11,971 nucleotides of DNA from Dehalococcoidia bacterium (GTDB lineage Bacteria > Chloroflexota > Dehalococcoidia > Lucifugimonadales > JAGWBF01), in contig JAGWBF010000043.1 in assembly GCA_021296025.1 (NCBI GenBank), positions 1 through 11,971 of the forward strand, given 5' to 3'. Made by a program: the position numbers and the translations under genes. Position 1 is the stretch's first letter, and each line of letters opens with the position of its first letter. This document shows positions 1 through 6,393 of this stretch, piece after piece. The notes beneath the pieces are model-generated. The model worked only from the letters and a program-made list of their open reading frames with translations, was not told where the DNA came from and made no database searches.

Positions 1-92
1 CCTAATGGGGCCTTCTGTTCACATTTTCCAACTACAGACTATCCCCATTGACGTAGAACATCAACCGAGGGAGGAGGGCCAATGATCAGAAT
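1..92. other. Left edge, no gene recognised
   Basis: No convincing coding frame is seen. A 7-base inverted repeat (AATGGGG at 4-10, CCCCATT at 43-49) has a 32-base spacer, too long for a convincing terminator. The stretch lies downstream of the small minus-strand ORF. Confidence 0.4.
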
Positions 93-332
93 TCAGTCCA
101 TTCTCCAGGAGCCTATCTCCCGGGCAAGCATCCGGCTTTCGTAGTCCCCCAAGGATGAGAGAATCGAGGGCCTGTGGACCCACGCGCTCATACATGCATC
201 TTCCATCAGCAGGAACACCGGGCAAGACATGCTGGGTCCTGCTTTCGAGTGGCCGCCATTAAGGGTATCGGTTCCTTCGTCCGTCCAGGGAGCCGCTCCA
301 CCGAGTAGGCTAAAGATCCCCTTTATCATCAT
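93..332 (-). CDS. Small hypothetical protein, possible CoA-transferase remnant
   Basis: A 79-residue frame starting ATG ATG at 332. The start is chosen because a full AGGAGGT site (347-341) lies 8 bases upstream; the longer in-frame ATG at 366-368 has no such site. Codon third positions are mostly G or C across the frame, as in the real genes of the window, which argues that it is or was coding. I do not recognise the whole protein. The first 27 residues (G-I-F-S-L-L-G-G, then W-T-D-E-G-T-D-T-L-N-G-G) resemble the internal 'W-x-D-x-R-G-T-N-x-L-D-G-G' stretch of family III CoA-transferases/alpha-methylacyl-CoA racemases; the rest does not follow that family. It may be a decayed fragment or an unrelated small protein. 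A promoter at 416-444 points into it. Confidence 0.45.
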   Translation of the reverse strand: MMIKGIFSLLGGAAPWTDEGTDTLNGGHSKAGPSMSCPVFLLMEDACMSAWVHRPSILSSLGDYESRMLAREIGSWRMD

Positions 333-340
333 TTTGGGCC

Positions 341-347
341 ACCTCCT
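341..347 (-). promoter_or_regulatory. Strong RBS for the small ORF
   Basis: AGGAGGT on the minus strand, 8 bases before ATG at 332. It decides the start in favour of the shorter, 79-residue protein. Confidence 0.55.
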
Positions 348-415
348 GTGTCCTTGAGACGATGCCATTACCAGAGGGTTTCAGATTGAATTTCTCTATA
401 GGTGCGCACAAAGTA

Positions 416-444
416 TCTATATACTAAGTTATTATACTTGTCAA
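416..444 (-). promoter_or_regulatory. Sigma-70-type promoter facing the small ORF
   Basis: On the minus strand a perfect -35 TTGACA (444-439) is followed by a 17-base spacer and TATAGA (421-416), a 4/6 match to the -10 consensus, in a strongly AT-rich context. Transcription would start near 409 and give a leader of about 75 bases before the ATG at 332. This is a consensus match only. Confidence 0.5.
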
Positions 445-447
445 TAC

Positions 448-461
448 TCACTAACTAGTGA
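448..461. repeat. Inverted repeat next to -35, possible operator
   Basis: TCACTA-AC-TAGTGA is a perfect 6-base inverted repeat with a 2-base centre, ending 3 bases upstream of the TTGACA -35 hexamer. Its position suits a regulator-binding site, but no regulator gene is in the window and short palindromes arise by chance in AT-rich DNA. Confidence 0.3.
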
Positions 462-760
462 TGTCGATGATCAACATAATATAATTTGGTGCTTGAGTTT
501 GATTGGGTCAGCGGAATTACGCGCAGAGAGACTTGCGGGACGTGCGATTGCGATCAGATTGCACGAAAGCGAAGATGGGTTACTGAGGTTGTTAGAAGTC
601 CTGAGGGATTTGCCTAGATTGTACTAATATTACAACTGAGCATAGCCTAATAAGAACCTTGAATGCAGTAGGGTGGGTTAAATCATTATGCTGGGAATGC
701 CGGGAAGCAATAACGCTATATCACAGCGGAAACTGGCTAGGGTAGCGAGCGCGTTAGGGG

Positions 761-773
761 GCTGGATTCCAGC
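761..773 (-). terminator. Small hairpin after the hydrolase gene
   Basis: GCTGG-ATT-CCAGC (plus-strand reading) forms a 5-base-pair stem 12 bases beyond the stop of the minus-strand hydrolase at 785. No T tract follows on the minus strand, so an intrinsic terminator is only possible, not shown. Confidence 0.25.
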
Positions 774-784
774 GCCGCCGGGAT

Positions 785-1684
785 CTATATGCCGTCGAGG
801 AAGGAGCGCAAGGCCTGAATAAAACCCGCCGGATTGTCGCCAGCCACCAGGTGGCCTGCTCCCGAGACCACGGCGGAAGTGCTGTTAGGGATGGTCTCCA
901 TCATCTTGTCCAGGGTCTCCTGGGTGAACAGGTCGCTTCTATCTCCCCGTATGACCAGGGTCGGGATGCCTATGCTGCCCAGGCACTCCCATAGCTGATC
1001 CGGCGTCCAGCTGGGAGCCTGAAATCCCGGAGAGCGCAAGATCTTGTCGTACTTCCATGTCCATTTCCCGTCTTCCCGCCGTCGAATGCTGTATTTCAGA
1101 GCCCCCAGCACCTGCTGTCTGGTGCGACCAGTGTACTCCTGGATCCTGTCGGCGAACTCCTCGTAGGAGTCAAGCTCGTCGGGAAGCTCCCGGAAATGCT
1201 GGATGCGGGATACGCCTTGTCGCTGCACCCTGGGTCCTGTATCAACAATGACAAGGGCCTTCACGACGTCGGGTCGCCTGGAGGTGAAGACATAGCTGTT
1301 GCGCCCGCCCATGGAGTGACCGACCAAGATGATGTTTCGGAGACCCAGGACATCCGCGAAGGCATCCAAGTCTCGCTGGTGGGCATCCAGCGAGTAGTCT
1401 CCGTCCTCCGCCCACTGGCTATCTCCATGACCCCTGGCGTCCAGGGCCATCACATGGTAGTCGGAGCACAAGCCAAGGCTTACAAAGTCCCAGCTATGCC
1501 CTTGCTGGAGGACACCATGTAGAAACAGCATCGGTTCTTTGTCCGGGGAACCCCAGTCCAGGTAGTGGAACTTACGCCCGTTCAGCACCACCTCCCGGTC
1601 CTCGGGGTGCACCTCCGCAGGGAAGTCCACGCCCATGTTGCGGGCGGCCTGGAACAGGGTCAGTCCTTCAGTTTCAAGGGTCAT
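785..1684 (-). CDS. Alpha/beta hydrolase, last gene of panD operon
   Basis: A 299-residue alpha/beta-hydrolase fold protein, normal length for the family. The oxyanion-hole HG is at residues 56-57, the nucleophile elbow G-H-S-M-G-G puts the catalytic serine at 124, the acid is in R-G-D-R-S-D (D248 or D251), and the histidine is H278 in G-A-G-H. No signal peptide is seen, so it is probably cytoplasmic. It starts at ATG 1684, 7 bases after GGAGGT (1697-1692), and lies 27 bases behind methyltransferase 2, so it is almost surely co-transcribed. The likely reaction is hydrolysis of an ester, lactone, thioester or C-C bond in a small molecule; the fold alone cannot say which. A residue extension of about 40 amino acids precedes the first beta strand. 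Fold and triad are certain; the substrate is unknown. Confidence 0.93.
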   Translation of the reverse strand: MTLETEGLTLFQAARNMGVDFPAEVHPEDREVVLNGRKFHYLDWGSPDKEPMLFLHGVLQQGHSWDFVSLGLCSDYHVMALDARGHGDSQWAEDGDYSLDAHQRDLDAFADVLGLRNIILVGHSMGGRNSYVFTSRRPDVVKALVIVDTGPRVQRQGVSRIQHFRELPDELDSYEEFADRIQEYTGRTRQQVLGALKYSIRRREDGKWTWKYDKILRSPGFQAPSWTPDQLWECLGSIGIPTLVIRGDRSDLFTQETLDKMMETIPNSTSAVVSGAGHLVAGDNPAGFIQALRSFLDGI

Positions 1685-1711
1685 TGAGAGGACCTCCAGG
1701 AAGGAAGCTGG

Positions 1712-2338
1712 TTAGCGGACCTGGTAAACCCAGACTTGATGATAAACGTCAGGCTCACCTTTGGGAAGGGTCTGATAGGGTTCGGTTGCTTCTACCAAAC
1801 TCCATTTCCCCGCCTCCTCCAGGCTGTCCTGCTTCTCTCTGAAGCCGCTCTCTTCATACACATCCGGTCGGAGGGTGAAAACGACATAGCCCCCGGGCTC
1901 GGTGATCCGGACCAGCTCATCCAGCGAGCTGGCGGGGGCGTGCCCAACGGTCATAACCCCTGAGCTGACGACGGCGCCCATGGAACCCGTGGGGAAATCC
2001 AGCTCTTCACCCAGAACCATCTGGTGGAGCTCCTGGTACAGGCCCTTCTTGCGGGCTTCTTCCAACATACCTTGAGAGAGGTCGATCGCCACCATGTTTC
2101 GGTAGCCCATGCCCCACAGACACTGGCCAACAAGACCGGTGCCAACACCCGCATCGAGAACGCGGGCCTCGGTGGGGACGTATTTCTTGACTATCTCCGC
2201 GGCCTTTTGAGGGGCGATCCAGCCGAACTCCTGCTCCAGGTCAGCATCGTACTCTCCTGCCCATTGATCGTAGCGCTGGGCCAGCTCCTCATTTGTGGTG
2301 GATGAATAGACCCATTGGACCCTGTTTTCGGCTGTCAT
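1712..2338 (-). CDS. SAM-dependent methyltransferase, METTL27-like
   Basis: A 208-residue class I methyltransferase. The SAM-binding motif I is V-L-D-A-G-V-G-T-G at residues 60-68 and the ribose-binding acid is D86 in A-I-D-L-S. The early stretch Y-D-Q-W-A-G-E-Y-D (residues 23-31) is typical of the WBSCR27/METTL27-like group. The E-P-G-G turn at 147-150 is the usual post-V loop. The ATG at 2338 is chosen because G-G-G-A-G (2350-2346) lies 7 bases upstream; an upstream start at 2416 would add 26 residues overlapping the preceding gene and lacks family similarity. It lies 31 bases after methyltransferase 1 and 27 before the hydrolase. The substrate is a small molecule that cannot be read from the sequence; it may methylate the product of the neighbouring enzymes. 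Confidence 0.92.
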   Translation of the reverse strand: MTAENRVQWVYSSTTNEELAQRYDQWAGEYDADLEQEFGWIAPQKAAEIVKKYVPTEARVLDAGVGTGLVGQCLWGMGYRNMVAIDLSQGMLEEARKKGLYQELHQMVLGEELDFPTGSMGAVVSSGVMTVGHAPASSLDELVRITEPGGYVVFTLRPDVYEESGFREKQDSLEEAGKWSLVEATEPYQTLPKGEPDVYHQVWVYQVR

Positions 2339-2345
2339 GATTTTT

Positions 2346-2350
2346 CTCCC
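2346..2350 (-). promoter_or_regulatory. RBS fixing the start of methyltransferase 2
   Basis: GGGAG on the minus strand, 7 bases before ATG at 2338. It supports the 208-residue form over the 234-residue form. Confidence 0.6.
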
Positions 2351-2369
2351 TTTGCTCTCTTCGGAGGAT

Positions 2370-3194
2370 TCAGTCCGCTTTCTTTCGGCAGATGTACATA
2401 GCCCAGCCGAGGTCACCCTTTTGCACCGCTTGGACCATGCGCTCGTAAGCCCCGGAAAGGACCCTGTATGTGTCCGGGTCTTCGAAGCTTTTTCTCCGGG
2501 TGATAAGCGTCAGGCACTGGTAGGTGGTCTTCAGGTGGGAGGAGAGGTCCTCAGCCTCCAGGACTTCGAACCCGGTCTCCTCCAACACGGACTGGTAAGA
2601 CTGGAAGTTAAAGTCGGTGTCGAACAACAGCCTGTCGTACACGTAAGTCCGGGAATCCTGGCTGATGTCCGGTCTCGGCTTTATAAGGTCATCGAAGGCC
2701 AGGGTCCCTCCCGGTTGCAGCACGCGCCACGCTTCCTGCAGGGCCTTTTCCTTCTCGTGGAAATGGTAGATTGCAGCCTGGCTCCAAACGTGGGTGAACT
2801 CACCTTGCTCGAAGGGCAGGTCCGTTGCCGAAGCCTTCTCGAAGGACACGCGTTCCCTGGCGCCGTTGGATAAGCTTTGCAAGGATTCGATGGCGTTGGC
2901 TATGCGCACACCGCTCAGGTCCACACCAACAATCCTGCACCCGGTGATGGAGTTCAGCCAAGCTGCCGAGGTGCCGTTTCCACAGCCCAGGTCCAAGACA
3001 TTGGAATCCCTGCCGATGCCCGCTTTCTGCACCATAACCTTGTTGGTGTTCTCGCAGGCTTCCAGAAAGTCCACGCCAGTGGATGCATCGAAAATGCCCC
3101 AGTGGAGGCCACCGCTCCTGTCCCAGAAGCTCCGGTAGAGGGCATCTTCCGCATCGTAAAAAGACTCGGTATCAGCTTCAGTGAACTTCTGCAT
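2370..3194 (-). CDS. SAM-dependent methyltransferase, betaine-type N-methyltransferase-like
   Basis: A 274-residue class I methyltransferase. Motif I is V-L-D-L-G-C-G-N-G at residues 66-74, D92 follows in V-G-V-D-L-S, the adenine region is A-T-D-L-P-F (123-128), and the R-V-L-Q-P-G-G turn is at 157-163. The N-terminus (Y-D-A-E-D-A-L-Y-R-S-F-W, then G-L-H-W-G-I-F-D at 29-36) matches the lid pattern I associate with glycine/sarcosine/dimethylglycine N-methyltransferases and related small-molecule methylases. A C-terminal helical part of about 80 residues follows the Rossmann core. The start at 3194 overlaps the end of the panD-like gene by 17 bases, with only a weak AAGGG upstream, so translation is probably coupled. 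With a decarboxylase upstream, N-methylation of the amine product is a reasonable guess. Family assignment is sure; substrate is inferred. Confidence 0.92.
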   Translation of the reverse strand: MQKFTEADTESFYDAEDALYRSFWDRSGGLHWGIFDASTGVDFLEACENTNKVMVQKAGIGRDSNVLDLGCGNGTSAAWLNSITGCRIVGVDLSGVRIANAIESLQSLSNGARERVSFEKASATDLPFEQGEFTHVWSQAAIYHFHEKEKALQEAWRVLQPGGTLAFDDLIKPRPDISQDSRTYVYDRLLFDTDFNFQSYQSVLEETGFEVLEAEDLSSHLKTTYQCLTLITRRKSFEDPDTYRVLSGAYERMVQAVQKGDLGWAMYICRKKAD

Positions 3195-3546
3195 AGTGAG
3201 CGCCCTTGATGTACTCGACGAAGCGGTTGTCTTCGTCGACCAGGATCATCTTGGGGTCCACCCGACTATCGCTGACTTCGAAAGACATGATGATGATGCA
3301 GTCACCCTTATCACACAGCAAGGCGCCGGCGCCTTGTATGGAGACTACACCCGACCCCCACTCGCCGGGGAGCGCGTAAGTCTCCCAACGGTTGCCATTG
3401 GTCACATCGCAGATGAGAACCTTTTCATACTCCCACAGGTCAACCTTTTCCATCAGTGCCCCATCGATGATGACACTGCCGACGTAGTCCGCGTCGGCAT
3501 TGGTAATCCATGCTCGGTGAATCTTGGAACGTAGTACTTCTCGCAT
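3178..3546 (-). CDS. panD: Aspartate 1-decarboxylase (pyruvoyl type), first gene of operon
   Basis: A 122-residue PanD homologue, normal length for the family. The enzyme is made as a proenzyme, cuts itself between Gly and Ser and turns the Ser into a pyruvoyl cofactor that decarboxylates L-aspartate to beta-alanine. The cleavage motif Y-V-G-S is present (G23/S24), as are K8 and H10 in S-K-I-H-R and R53, T56, Y57 in N-R-W-E-T-Y, matching E. coli K9, H11, R54, T57, Y58. The usual Asn of 'V-N-G-A-A' (E. coli N72) is Gln71 here (S-I-Q-G-A-G). ATG 3546 is preferred over an in-frame TTG at 3552 because GGGAGG (3558-3553) sits 6 bases before the ATG and abuts the TTG. It leads an operon with two methyltransferases and a hydrolase rather than panB/panC, so the beta-alanine may feed something other than pantothenate. 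Confidence 0.93.
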   Translation of the reverse strand: MREVLRSKIHRAWITNADADYVGSVIIDGALMEKVDLWEYEKVLICDVTNGNRWETYALPGEWGSGVVSIQGAGALLCDKGDCIIIMSFEVSDSRVDPKMILVDEDNRFVEYIKGAHYAEVH

Positions 3547-3552
3547 AATCAA

Positions 3553-3558
3553 CCTCCC
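3553..3558 (-). promoter_or_regulatory. RBS fixing the panD start
   Basis: GGGAGG on the minus strand, 6 bases before ATG 3546. It touches the alternative TTG at 3552, which therefore cannot be the start. Confidence 0.65.
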
Positions 3559-3919
3559 ACACGTTGTTTTTAGCTTTCCAGCAATGAATACCAGTTCTCC
3601 ACAAGAGGCGGCTTATTAGCAGGCCGGTCTATCTAGGAAGAAAAACTGGACCGTTCGTAGGGGAACTTGGAGAAGCTAAGGTTCGCAGGGAAGGGAATAC
3701 TTGAGGCGGTTGTGGTGAGTGCAGGTGCTGTTAAGAGACAGGGCATAGGCAGATGCGGAAACACCCGCGGAAGCGGAAACCATCAGCGACAGAGACCACT
3801 GGGCATTGATTTGCATTGTGCTGGGTTCGATCATAGGCCCTTGGCGTCTTCGCCCCAGCGCCAGCCTTCTGGAAGTCGGCTCTCCCGCCGGCGCTCCCTA
3901 AAGATATAAGCAAGAATCC

Positions 3920-3937
3920 AATCTGTCAAATCAGATT
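3920..3937. repeat. Inverted repeat, possible operator
   Basis: AATCTG-TCAAAT-CAGATT is a perfect 6-base inverted repeat with a 6-base spacer, about 105 bases before the dioxygenase start. Size and place suit a dimeric regulator site. No regulator is encoded in the window. Confidence 0.35.
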
Positions 3938-3940
3938 TCG

Positions 3941-3951
3941 GGGACCGTCCC
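3941..3951. repeat. GC palindrome, possible operator
   Basis: GGGAC-C-GTCCC is a perfect palindrome around one base, 3 bases after the previous inverted repeat. The pair lies just upstream of the weak promoter candidate at 3962-3990. Confidence 0.3.
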
Positions 3952-3961
3952 AAAGCTGGGA

Positions 3962-3990
3962 TTGAAGGTTTCAGGCTGTTGGGGTACCCT
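3962..3990 (+). promoter_or_regulatory. Weak promoter candidate for the dioxygenase operon
   Basis: TTGAAG, a 17-base spacer, and TACCCT. The -35 matches 4/6 and the -10 only 3/6, so this is a position-based guess; it lies downstream of both inverted repeats and upstream of the TTG start at 4043. Confidence 0.2.
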
Positions 3991-4030
3991 TAGCGAAAGC
4001 GTCACATAACCCAGTTTCAACAATGGCCCA

Positions 4031-4037
4031 GGAGGGG
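4031..4037 (+). promoter_or_regulatory. RBS fixing a TTG start
   Basis: GGAGGGG lies 5 bases before TTG 4043 (7 counting from GGAGG). An in-frame TAA at 4007-4009 and the lack of any in-frame ATG or GTG between them leave TTG as the start. Confidence 0.6.
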
Positions 4038-4042
4038 CCCCA

Positions 4043-5107
4043 TTGGCAGAGATACAAGGACTGGGACTGACTCACTATCCCTCCCTGATCGCCCCCGACG
4101 AAAACAAGAGCTGGCCCCTGCCACGGCTTATCGCCTCCCATCCCGGCGTGCCCGAGGAGATGAAGATACCTACCAACTGGCCCGAACCCATGCGCATCGA
4201 GTACGGGGAGGATGAGGGAGTGGCTTCGGCCAGGGTCCACAGAGAAAAGCTGGTCAACAGCGTTCGGAGGATCCGAAAGGAGCTGGACGACTTCAACCCC
4301 GACTTTATGGTGCTGTGGGGGGATGATCAGTACGAGAACTTCAAGGAAGACATCATTCCTCCCTTCTGCGTGCTGGCCTATGATGAGATCCACTGCCGCC
4401 CCTTGACCCTCCGCGATGGCAACGCCCGACCCAACGTCTGGGATGAGCCTGGCGACAAGGTCTTTTCCTACTCCGGACATACGGAGGCGGCCCGGTACTT
4501 GACCGGCAAGCTCATCGAACAAAGCATAGATATGTCCTACTCCTACCGCCCCCTGCACGAGCCGGGCTTGGGCCATGCCTTCATCAACTCCCTCCTTTAC
4601 CTGGACTACGACCGACAGGGGTTTGACTATCCCGTGGTACCGTGCGCAATCAACTGCTATGGCAGCAGGGTGGTTCGCAATCACGGCAGCCTGTTTCCCC
4701 AAGAGGCCAATGGAGTGGATCTGCCAGCGGACCCACCCGGCCCGTCGCCCAAGCGGTGCATGGAGTTGGGCGCAGCCACCGTCCGCGCTCTGGTCGAAAG
4801 CCCGTGGAGGGTTGCCCTGGTGGCTTCCTCAAGCTGGTCCCACGGCTTCTTGACGGAGAAGAACCACTGGCTCTGGCCCGACCATGAGTCCGACCGGCAA
4901 CGTATGGAAGAGTTGGCTGCCGGCGACTATGACGCCTGGCGGGATGTGTCCATCTCCACCATAGAAGATGCGGGGCAACAGGAGCTGCTTAACTGGATGT
5001 GCCTAGCCGGAGCCATGGAAGAGCTGGGACGCAAGCCGGAGATCGTGGACTACGTCGAGACCTGGATATTCAACTCCAACAAATGCATGGCCATATACAG
5101 GCCCTAG
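4043..5107 (+). CDS. LigB-family class III extradiol dioxygenase
   Basis: A 354-residue protein of the LigB catalytic-subunit family, which opens catechol-type rings next to the hydroxyls using Fe(II) and O2. It begins at TTG with G-L-G-L-T-H-Y-P; H11 matches the first metal His of LigB. S-S-S-W-S-H-G-F gives H267 as the catalytic base counterpart, and E-L-L-N-W (E314) matches the metal-binding Glu. The segment that normally carries the second metal His reads W-G-D-D-Q-Y-E-N-F (92-100), with Asp/Gln in place of His. P-V-V-P-C-A-I-N at 197-204 is a family signature. At 354 residues it is longer than single LigB subunits (about 300), and no separate LigA-like subunit adjoins it. It leads a plus-strand operon with two amidohydrolases, consistent with aromatic breakdown. 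Substrate unknown; a non-dioxygenase role is possible given the altered ligand. Confidence 0.82.
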   Translation: MAEIQGLGLTHYPSLIAPDENKSWPLPRLIASHPGVPEEMKIPTNWPEPMRIEYGEDEGVASARVHREKLVNSVRRIRKELDDFNPDFMVLWGDDQYENFKEDIIPPFCVLAYDEIHCRPLTLRDGNARPNVWDEPGDKVFSYSGHTEAARYLTGKLIEQSIDMSYSYRPLHEPGLGHAFINSLLYLDYDRQGFDYPVVPCAINCYGSRVVRNHGSLFPQEANGVDLPADPPGPSPKRCMELGAATVRALVESPWRVALVASSSWSHGFLTEKNHWLWPDHESDRQRMEELAAGDYDAWRDVSISTIEDAGQQELLNWMCLAGAMEELGRKPEIVDYVETWIFNSNKCMAIYRP

Positions 5108-5149
5108 CTTGGCCAGCGGGATCACACCGACAATAAGGCAGGTGACGCC

Positions 5150-6304
5150 ATGAGGAACGGATACAAGATCTTCGATTCCGATACCCATGTGTTCCCTTCA
5201 GCTGAGACTCTGGAACGATACGTGGAGCCCAGCTTCAAGCCCCGGCTGGAAGAGCTGGCGCCCTTTCGGCTCCCCGTCGGCAGGGCCGCTGGCATCGATG
5301 AGGACCTGAACCTCTACCGGGTGAACAGCGTAAAGTTCCGGCGCATCCTGGGACAGGGAGCTCCCCACCAGACCTTCACCGGCGAACGGGGAGACACCAA
5401 GTGGATGGGGTCTAAAGCACCACGCCCGGGAACCCAGGACGACAATGCAGAGAACCGGCTGCTGGATATGGACGATGAAGGTGCGGATACCCACTTCGTC
5501 ATCCCTACGTCCTGGCTCAGCGCTTCGGGCTTGGGGGATGGGGAAATGGAAATGGGCCTGTCCAGGGCCTATCACCGTTTCATGGATGACTTCTGCGGGA
5601 CGAACGCCGACAGGCTGAAGGGACTCATCGCCGTTTCTCCCAGAAGCGTAGAAGAGTCGGTGGACGAGATCAGGAACTGGGGAAAATCGAAGTGGGCTGT
5701 AGCCGTCCTGCCCGTGGTGGGAAACGACCAGCCTGTTGACCATCCTGACCTGGACCCGATCTGGAAGGCGGCAGCGGAGCACGACCTGCCCATCATGCAC
5801 CACAGTTTCACATGGACCCCGCCCTACTTCCCAGGGTACCAGGACCTGTGGGACAACATCTTCCTCGGCAGGCTGGCCTCTCACCCGTGGGGAGGAATGC
5901 GCTTCATGGCCGCCATTATCGGCGCGGGGGTTATGGACCGCTACCCTGACCTGCGTGTCGGCATACTGGAGTGCGGCTTCGGATGGCTACCCTTCTGGTC
6001 GCGGAGAATGGATGAGCAGGCCAGCTACGTCGGCGCCACCGCCCAGCTTATGCACAAGTGCAGCGAGTACGTGACCGGGGGGCGCTTCTTCTGCAGCATA
6101 GAGATGCACGAAGGGGAGGAGATGTTCAACCTGGTCACCAGCTACCTTGGGGATGGTGTTCTGATGTACGCCTCCGACTACCCCCACTCCGAATGCCACT
6201 TTCCCGAGTCCGTTGACACTGTGATGGGCTGGACCAGCCTGAGCGACGAGACACGTCAGAAGCTCTTCTGGGACAACGCCAACCGCTTCTACAAACGTAC
6301 CTAG
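5150..6304 (+). CDS. Amidohydro_2 family metal-dependent hydrolase/decarboxylase
   Basis: A 384-residue TIM-barrel protein of the Amidohydro_2 family, which includes ACMSD, 5-carboxyvanillate and gamma-resorcylate decarboxylases and ring-fission hydrolases. Metal-site motifs are in order: F-D-S-D-T-H-V (D11 and H13 in the place of the usual H/E-x-H), I-M-H-H-S-F (H217 or H218 after strand 5), and Y-A-S-D-Y-P-H (D343 after strand 8). The L-E-C-G-F-G-W-L-P-F-W stretch (273-283) is typical of this family. No signal peptide. ATG 5150 follows AGGTGA (5140-5145) by 4 bases. It lies 42 bases after the dioxygenase, so the two are probably co-transcribed; a decarboxylase or C-C hydrolase acting on the ring-opened or aromatic acid would fit. 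The exact reaction cannot be read from the sequence. Confidence 0.9.
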   Translation: MRNGYKIFDSDTHVFPSAETLERYVEPSFKPRLEELAPFRLPVGRAAGIDEDLNLYRVNSVKFRRILGQGAPHQTFTGERGDTKWMGSKAPRPGTQDDNAENRLLDMDDEGADTHFVIPTSWLSASGLGDGEMEMGLSRAYHRFMDDFCGTNADRLKGLIAVSPRSVEESVDEIRNWGKSKWAVAVLPVVGNDQPVDHPDLDPIWKAAAEHDLPIMHHSFTWTPPYFPGYQDLWDNIFLGRLASHPWGGMRFMAAIIGAGVMDRYPDLRVGILECGFGWLPFWSRRMDEQASYVGATAQLMHKCSEYVTGGRFFCSIEMHEGEEMFNLVTSYLGDGVLMYASDYPHSECHFPESVDTVMGWTSLSDETRQKLFWDNANRFYKRT

Positions 6305-6317
6305 TCCAAGGCGTCAG

Positions 6318-6337
6318 ACCCTGGGTGAACCCCGGGT
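6318..6337 (+). other. Intercistronic hairpin
   Basis: ACCC-T-GGG, loop TGAA, CCC-C-GGGT: 7 base pairs, mostly G-C, with one T/C mismatch. It starts 14 bases after the Amidohydro_2 stop. No T tract follows, so it could be a partial attenuator or an mRNA-stabilising structure rather than a full terminator. Confidence 0.4.
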
Positions 6338-6393
6338 GCTTTAGGCCGTACCGGTAACGGAAGCGGTATCTATCCTGACCGGCGAGGCAGAGG

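Larger units (their letters stand above)
369..784. other. Gene-free stretch with promoter, otherwise unexplained
   Basis: About 415 bases with no ATG-initiated gene on either strand. The part from about 380 to 500 is AT-rich and carries the minus-strand promoter and the inverted repeat listed separately. From about 500 to 627 one plus-strand frame is open and ends in TAA at 625-627, with an amphipathic-looking translation, but it has no ATG or ribosome site. The right end holds a small hairpin downstream of the hydrolase gene. Confidence 0.5.
3547..4042. other. Divergent intergenic region between two operons
   Basis: About 495 bases between the outward-facing panD and dioxygenase genes; promoters for both must lie here or further upstream. 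Frames open on either strand (for example 3667-3909 plus) have poor composition and no ribosome site. The sequence holds three copies of GCGGAA (3755, 3767, 3773), the first and third being 8-base GCGGAAAC repeats 18 bases apart, and two inverted repeats at 3920-3951. I found no convincing promoter for the panD side. Confidence 0.6.

Noticed and set aside
508..627. Open plus-strand frame ending in TAA at 625-627, with an amphipathic Leu/Arg/Glu-rich translation
   Set aside because: No ATG or GTG start with a ribosome site; too short and without family resemblance, although it could be a gene remnant.
3755..3781. Three GCGGAA copies, two of them GCGGAAAC 18 bases apart, considered as iterons
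   Set aside because: Too short and too few for a replication origin; the same 8-mer also occurs at 726-733, which suggests chance.
3824..3832. GGTTCGATC, like the T-loop of a tRNA
   Set aside because: The flanking bases do not pair as a T stem and no acceptor, D or anticodon arms can be drawn.
3667..3909. 80-codon plus-strand frame in the divergent intergenic region
   Set aside because: TTG start without a ribosome site; Arg/Ser/Gly-rich translation without similarity to any family I know.
3971..4702. Minus-strand open frame (243 codons) opposite the dioxygenase
   Set aside because: Val/Gly/Ala-rich translation typical of antisense frames; the plus-strand frame has recognisable LigB motifs.
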